DNA from: Nepenthes gracilis
Lineage: Eukaryota > Streptophyta > Magnoliopsida > Caryophyllales > Nepenthaceae
Length of the DNA stretch: 64,000 bases
NCBI GenBank assembly: GCA_033239525.1
Contig: BSYO01000004.1
Coordinates: 15,662,037 to 15,726,036 of the forward strand
Direction of reading: 5' to 3'
Shown here: positions 58,484 to 64,000 of the stretch, piece by piece
How positions within the stretch are numbered: the first letter of the stretch is position 1
Layout: the number at the start of each line of letters is the position of its first letter
Made by a program: the position numbers and the translations under genes
The notes under the pieces: model-generated
Databases searched by the model: none
What the model saw: the letters and a program-made list of their open reading frames with translations, nothing else
Told to the model about the DNA's origin: nothing

Positions 58484-59982
58484 CTGGAAGGAGAAACAGT
58501 AAGAATGAGCATACAGCTCAACAAATATAATCATATATCATCAACTATAGCAAATAACAAGGAAAACAGTAACTGGGCAAGGAAAACATATAACTTGAAT
58601 AAAAAGGAAGCATACGAGGAGAGGGGACATTTGGGATCATCTTGTTCGCATGTTTGTTTTGGTTATGTTTATTCATTTTTATTACTTTCATTAATCTTTG
58701 CGGACCGGGCTAGTTTGTCGTACTAACCAACGATGTGAGAGAACGAGGAAAGGAATGTGTCTGCCACACATTCTAAAGTAGGCTACATTTTAGGTCTGCA
58801 GCACTCGATCATCGGCTATATTTTAGGCCTACAGCACTCGACCATCTCAACTCGCCCCATATCTCCCAGGGACTAGGGCAATCCTCATTCTTCCATAGTA
58901 GTATCCTAAAGCATACCATGAATATCACTCGCTTCCACGAGCAGCCAGAATACGTGGCCAAGTATTCATTTGGTTCACACCATGATGGACATGGCAAAAT
59001 AGAGAATACAACCCCGATAAACCATGGTCCTAGTTTCCGGATTAATCCTTCCTTGAGGGAAGATCCACCACAAGTACATCACATTTCCAATCGGGAAATC
59101 ACATTCCCATCCTTATCACCATCCCAGAGATCAAATCCATCACATATCTCCATCCAGGAGATCAAATCCATCATATTGTACTTTGGTGGATTCCCCTCCA
59201 TTTACTTGCTCGGTTCCTCCCTTTCTTTGGAACTTAAACCTTTTTAGCCATTCAATTCAAGCAAACAAAAGAGTTTGGATTTACTTACCTTCGGTGATCA
59301 AATATCACCCTAAAAGCCTTTGGGATGCATTCCCTTGCTTCTGATGCACACTTACACATTTTCAGGGCTTACAATTTAACATGATCAATTAGACACAAAT
59401 TTCTTAAGCATTAAATGGGTGGAAGCATGCAATTGTTCCTATTCAACTCGGATGAACAGTAAAAAAGGGACTTTACAGCTCCTAGATGCTGCGAACGGGT
59501 CGATTCTGTTGGAATCGGACATCCGGTCGATATATACATACAATTGGGATGTGGTGATTCATGTTTTTGGGGTCAATTTAACATAACACAAGAGTGAAAA
59601 CATGCAAATTTTTCATTTTATTTCGGATGAACAGTAACAGTGGACTTTTAGAGGGCTCGGACGCGGCAAACGGGTCAAAACGTGCGAGATCGATCACGCG
59701 GCCCACATATATATGCATTTGGGACATGGTGATTCATATTTTGGGGTCAATTCAACGAAATACGGCGGGAAAACGGAAAACCCACAAATTCCCGTAGGTT
59801 AGGGTTTGGTGGAACTCCACCGACCGGATCGGTGAGTAAATCGGACAATAAATTATAAAATTCTTGGTCTCAAGTCATGGGTAATACATTTTCCATGGTT
59901 TAGTTGGGTATCAAGACAAAAATACCCAATGATAAATGAAAATCATCGAAAGAGAAAAGTTAGTGAGTATGAGAACACTTGC
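58484..59982 (-). other. predicted GC-AG leader intron in B 5' LTR
   Basis: Minus strand donor GAG|GCAAGTG (from 59982), acceptor CTGTTTCTCCTTCCAG before ATGAG, ending 58484. Confidence 0.4.
58753..58773 (-). promoter_or_regulatory. conserved leader hairpin, B 5' LTR
   Basis: Arms GAATGTGT (58753-58760) and ACACATTC (58766-58773), 8 bp perfect, at the homologous place but with different bases. Confidence 0.6.
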
Positions 59983-60149
59983 CTCGACGCGTATTACTAT
60001 TTTTATAACTAGCTCTCGGATGGATTCGGACTCCACGGGCTCGATCTCCTCATTCCTCTCTCTAGAATTGGTGCTCTCTCTCTCTAAAAGGGTTTGATTC
60101 ACGGAGAAAATGAAAATCGCAAAGCAGCATGCGGCTTTTAAATGGGCTA

Positions 60150-60262
60150 GTGCTTGAGCGCGCAGTGAGCGCAGCCTTACTGCCCAGGCCGGCTTGGGCG
60201 CATAGTGAGCGCATAGCGAGTACAGACAATATGGATTCTATACTCTCCTCGAGCCCACGGAG
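60150..60262 (-). promoter_or_regulatory. worn CTCGAG array in B 5' LTR
   Basis: GCTTGAGCGCGC, GGCTTGGGCGC and CTCCTCGAGCCC words; most CTCGAG of the 3' copy (41665-41795) have become CTTGAG or CTTGGG. Confidence 0.5.
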
Positions 60263-60592
60263 GGCGCGGGTCAGTCCTGCATCAAGCCTGCAGCAAGCCC
60301 ACTCCGTATTTTTACAGTTCGGGACTCGTTTTGACCTTTCTAACTCAATCTTTCACATCCTTGGACCTTACTTTTGATTATATAACCTTAATAAGTCATA
60401 ATTATCATAATTTAAAACCCAAAATCTTATTTACAAATTAATATTTCACGGCTAATAATTTCCGTTTCTAATTTACCAATTCCGGCTCTTTGAGCTTTTC
60501 AATCTGATTCCTCCCGTACCTTTTGACCACAATTCACCTATATTAACTTAATTACCTTCTAATTATTATATTTTTTAGCCCGAAACCACACA

Positions 60593-60697
60593 GAACTCTA
60601 TCAAAATTTCTGTAGATATTAAGGATTTAAATTTATGATTTTGTTTTGGACCTGTCTAACGAAGAATCCTATGGAAATCAGAACCCGTTCCGTCACA
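60593..60697 (+). mobile_element. LTR M, 3' end
   Basis: Plus-oriented terminal 105 bp, collinear with the end of H (30173-30281): CTCTATCAAAATTTCTGT then ...CCCGTTCCGTCACA. It completes LTR M (start at 34194). Confidence 0.75.
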
Positions 60698-61430
60698 CTC
60701 TTTCTCATCAGGTACCAACTCTACAGTCTCATTTGAAGGGAAAAATAATAATAAAACAGTGAGCTGAGGCCCAACAAGGTACATGCTAGCATACAATAAA
60801 ACTTTTATACATAACATAACACAGTAAACGGATTACAGTTACAGTTGGTAATATAAATGCTATAAAGCAGTAGTTTATGAAAACTATAGTAGAAACATAA
60901 TGCAGAAGTATAAAAACTGTCAGGAAACAGAAACAATCAAGCTTTGAAAATCAGAAATAAGTGTAGTTATACTTCGTTAATAATAAATCGGTAAAACAGG
61001 CTCCCGAAAGCAGAATCGGTCTTAACTCTATAACTAAGAAAAAAATAATTTTCTAACAGTAAGGAACCCAACCAGTAGACCGTACTAGCAGATGGGCCGA
61101 ATAATCGAGGATAGATTGTATTCACTCCACACAATCTAAGGCCAGAAACAGTCGTCCCATCTCATGGGACATCCCTTCTCGTGGTATTCAGCATAGTACG
61201 CTGACTGAAAACAGTAAACTACCCTCTAGGTTCATGCCCTGAGGAAGGACGGACCACATATAACTCTATGAATAGAGTTATTCTCGATTACCGCCATAAC
61301 GTTTCTAAGGCATGTTGGAGAATCTAACCTGACTGTATATTAGTCCTGAGTCCTAAATAACAGTGTCAAAAATATGACAGTCAACCCTTCAGTTTTGCTT
61401 CAGAAATTCACAATAATTTAATAGTACAGT
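60698..61430 (-). mobile_element. LTR K/L, second part
   Basis: Resumes where 34193 stopped, with the acceptor-side block TCAGGTACCAACTC and the leader landmarks, hairpin 61113-61137. Cut at 61431 by LTR O. Confidence 0.75.
61113..61137 (-). promoter_or_regulatory. conserved leader hairpin, K/L
   Basis: AGATTGT (61113-61119) with ACAATCT (61131-61137). Confidence 0.6.
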
Positions 61431-61668
61431 TGTGAGGTTCCCAAACCAACAATAGAATTAATACGAAGTAATCAATACTTATTGAACGGTCAAATGTAAG
61501 TATTAAAAGAACTTGATGAAAAACTTGGGATTTGTGATTGAATGAAACACCACCCGTAAACCACCCGCTCCCCGGACGCTCAAGTCCCGCTCGAGCGCAT
61601 TTTCCAGTAGCTACACCACCTGCTGCACGCTCGAGCCCCGCTCGAGCCGAAAAACTAGTAGCCTCCCC
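61431..61668 (+). mobile_element. LTR O, left end
   Basis: Starts TGTGAGGTTCCC in plus orientation and includes a CTCGAG array (61560-61650: CGCTCGAGCGC, ACGCTCGAGCCCC, CGCTCGAGCC). Interrupted after 238 bp by T3. Its remainder is outside the window. Confidence 0.6.
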
Positions 61669-61794
61669 TGTAACGACCCCAGATTTAAAACATAGAAAAT
61701 TCCGGTCATTGGATCCGGTCAACGACAGTTGACCGAAAAAATGTAATAAGAAAATAACTTGGCGTGAAGAAGAAATCACGTTCGGCCCTGCTTG

Positions 61795-61985
61795 ATGAAA
61801 AGAAGTCCGGAATGTTCTTGATAAAAGAAGTCCGGACTTCCTTAATAAAAAGAAGTCTGGATTTCCTTGAAGAAAAGAAGTCCGGATCTCTTTGAAGAAA
61901 AGAAGTCCGGATCTTCTTGAAGAAAAGAAGTCCAGATTTTCTTGGAAGTTCGGATTTCCTTGAAGAGAAGAAGTCCGGATTTTCG
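61795..61985 (+). repeat. 25-bp U3 minisatellite of T3
   Basis: Tandem units of AGAAGTCCGGATTTCCTTGA plus GAAA-type spacer, five nearly in phase at a 25-bp period, then degenerating. The minus strand stays open across it (a 178-codon frame at 61706-62242), a by-product of the repeat. Confidence 0.8.
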
Positions 61986-62789
61986 ATGTAAAAAGAAGTT
62001 CGGATTTGTTTAAAAGAAGTACTCCGGATTTCCGAAGTAAAAAGAAGTCCGGATTTAATGAAAATGAAGTCTAGTATGTAAGGACGGAATGCGGTGTGTG
62101 TGAAGTAAAGACGGAGTAGATTGGGAGTAATCCGGTCAACGTAAAATATTGACCGGAAAACGTAAACGAATGGATGGAAAGGAAAGAAGAGCAAGATCCG
62201 GTCAACACCAATAGTTGACCGGAAGAAATTAAGTCCGGTCACAGAAAATAAGGAAAAAATATTGGGAAGAAGCGACCATCAATAATCTGGCTATTTCCGA
62301 GACGTATTGGGAAACGTAAATCATAAATAACCCTCTTTAAAAAATGTAAGATTATAAATATCACTCTTTGGAAAATGTAGAGCTATAAATGACGGCCACC
62401 AAAACCTAGGGCTATAAATAAGGACTAAGAACATCAGAAAAATGCACCTGAAGAAATTCTAAAGTAAAGAAGGAGACCGAAAACTAAGGCAAAGTAGAAA
62501 AGAATTCAGGCAAGATACTCACCCCTATTTCTAAAACTCATGTTTATTTATGTTGCTATGAAAGTTTATGATATTCTGTATGAAGTATGCTTTTGCTGAT
62601 CGTTCTGAAATGCATGTTTAAAGGAAATTCTGTTACGCATGATGTTAGATTTATTCTGTTTATGATTAATTGTCAATGGTTATGAATTTTGATAAATGCA
62701 TGTTTACGGAAAGGAATTTTAGGCTTTAAGATGAAACAAGAATTTCTGCTATTGAACTCTGTTCTGTCAAAAGATCTCTGAATTTAAGA

Positions 62790-63690
62790 TAAAAGACCTC
62801 CGGCATTTTACAGAAAATGATTTAGAGCTCCGGCATTTTAGATAATGAACTTCGGATTAGAGCTTTGATTAACAGTAAATGAACTTCGGATTTTAGAACT
62901 TCTGATTTTGACAAGAAAGCACTTCGGATTTTAATAGAAAATGCACTCTGAATTTAAGAACTTCGGATTCTAAACAGAAACACACCCCAGATTTTAGAGC
63001 TCCGGATTTTAAAAAAGAAAAGTACTCCGAAAAGAACTCCGGCCTTCTGTTTGAAAAAGAACTCCGGTCTACTGTAGAAAAAAAGAACTCCGGCTTTTTA
63101 CTCCGACTTTCACTCCGGCTTTTGATAACAACTCATGATATAAGAACTTCGGCATTTAACAAAGAACTTCGGTTTCTGAAATGAACTTCGGCTTTTTGAA
63201 CTCCGGATTTTAGAGCTTCGGATTTTATAAGAAAATGAACTCCGGATTTTAGAGCTTCGGATTTTATAAGAAAGTGAACTCCGGATTTATGAACTTCGGA
63301 TTTTGAAAGGAAAGTACTCCGTCCATTTTAAATGAAGCACTCCGTCCCTTTAAGCACTCCGGATTTTGAAAAGAAAGGCACTCCGTCCCTTTAAGAAAAA
63401 GAACTTCGGTCTTGTTTAAAAATGTACTCCATCCTTTATGAATAAAGAACTCCGGTTTTGATGATCTTTGGATTTAGAAAAGAACTCCGGCTTTGATTAA
63501 AGAAACGAACTCCGGCTTTGTAAGAAAAAGAACTCCGGCAATAATAAAAGAGCTCCGGCTTCAGGAACTTCGGCTTCCGTTTGAAAAGAACTTCGGAAAT
63601 TTAATAAACAAGATTCTGTCCTTTTTATTTGAAAAGAACATTGGATATTGAACTTCGGATTTCTTTTGAAAGATGAACTTCGGCTTTTGA
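62790..63690 (+). repeat. CTCCGG-type leader repeats of T3
   Basis: Dozens of ACTCCGG(A/C)TTTT and ACTTCGG words in the transcribed leader, the longest tract of this type in the window. Confidence 0.75.
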
Positions 63691-64000
63691 TAAGATGATA
63701 TGGACTTCAATGAATGAAGTAAAGAACAAGACTATATTAAAACATATGGATTATGGACAGCAGGTGGAACTCTTCTGACTTTTGATTTATGATGATTGGC
63801 CATTAAAGAACACGAACCAAGAACCGAGTTTCTATTAAACTTGCTGTTAAAGATGGATGAAAGATATTGGAGTGACACTCGAGGATGCCTCCTGGGCCAC
63901 GGGAGGGGACCTTTTCGTGGCATAAGAACTAGGACTATGGCCCCGTATGCCGGGTTAAAGGCATTACCTCCCGCCCCGGGGAGCATAATGAGGGGATACG

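Larger units (their letters stand above)
57960..60592 (-). mobile_element. 5' LTR of element B, complete
   Basis: 2,633 bp from TGTAACCGATC to ...CGAAACCACACA. 58931-60592 is collinear with the 3' LTR piece 40457-42109. Leader hairpin 58753-58773, predicted intron 58484-59982, CTCGAG array 60150-60262. Right neighbour is the 3' end of LTR M. Confidence 0.9.
61669..64000 (+). mobile_element. LTR T3 (T family), left 2.3 kb
   Basis: Starts TGTAACGACCCC and runs off the window. U3: inverted W-box pairs at 61716-61735, 62132-62156 and 62198-62222; 25-bp minisatellite 61795-61985; TATA box 62413-62420. Leader: donor TTCAG|GCAAGAT at 62509/62510 and long CTCCGG-type repeats 62790-63690. Landmark CACTCGAGGATGCC near 63875 matches T4 near 45190. 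Left flank TCCCC is the presumed target duplication. Confidence 0.9.

Noticed and set aside
61706..62242. 178-codon minus-strand frame
   Set aside because: By-product of the 25-bp U3 repeat of T3; the repeated PDFFSSRKS pattern follows the DNA period.
62790..63690. CRISPR-like array of short repeats
   Set aside because: Repeats are degenerate, spacing varies from 15 to 40 bp, the genome is plant, and the same tract occurs in every T-family LTR.

Overview
The window looks like plant nuclear DNA from a retrotransposon-packed, probably heterochromatic region. The evidence is AT-rich sequence, LTRs of 2.0-3.5 kb, primer-binding sites complementary to initiator tRNA-Met (TGGTATCAGAG), and Ty3/gypsy polyproteins ending in a chromodomain-like tail (Tekay/Del-type chromovirus by inference). 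I see no host protein gene, tRNA, rRNA or CRISPR. The species cannot be read from the sequence.

Almost every base belongs to an LTR retrotransposon, and they are nested. I name them by letter. Left half: backbone element N (minus; 20332-25208 in the window) is interrupted by E (plus; decayed pol 15736-18274, 3' LTR 18287-20331). E's reverse transcriptase is split by D (minus; gag/protease remnants and 5' LTR 13715-15735). D's gag carries a solo LTR C (9998-12879, perfect 5-bp target duplication), and D's protease/RT linker is split by F (plus; 1238-8944). F's 5' LTR is in turn split by LTR G (1-1237). Right half: N's 5' LTR is cut by H (plus; LTR 25209-30281), then J, K/L, M and B (minus). 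B contains a solo LTR T4 (43350-45832) and the recombined T2 complex (48214-57382). T1 (35517-40456) sits in M. LTRs L, O and T3 close the window.

The only long coding remnants are the T-family pol genes (T1, T2), the E pol and the D gag/protease. All carry stops, frameshifts or substituted catalytic residues, so none is functional as it stands. F, H, B and N have non-coding internal regions with mutual similarity and a faint chromodomain relic. They look like a non-autonomous family presumably mobilised by chromovirus proteins.

Three LINE-like insertions (10301-11019, 26171-26758, 27162-29403) and one 17-nt micro-insertion (33072-33088) have 14-17 bp target duplications and share a 3' end with a hairpin whose stem sequence differs between copies.

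The signals most worth following lie inside the LTRs: a leader hairpin at a conserved site with compensatory stem changes; a conserved GC-AG splice-site pair predicting a 1.0-1.7 kb leader intron entirely inside the LTR; CTCGAG palindrome arrays next to the core promoter; inverted W-box pairs and minisatellites in U3; and two recombination products (47807-57387 and the 40457 junction) that can be read base by base.
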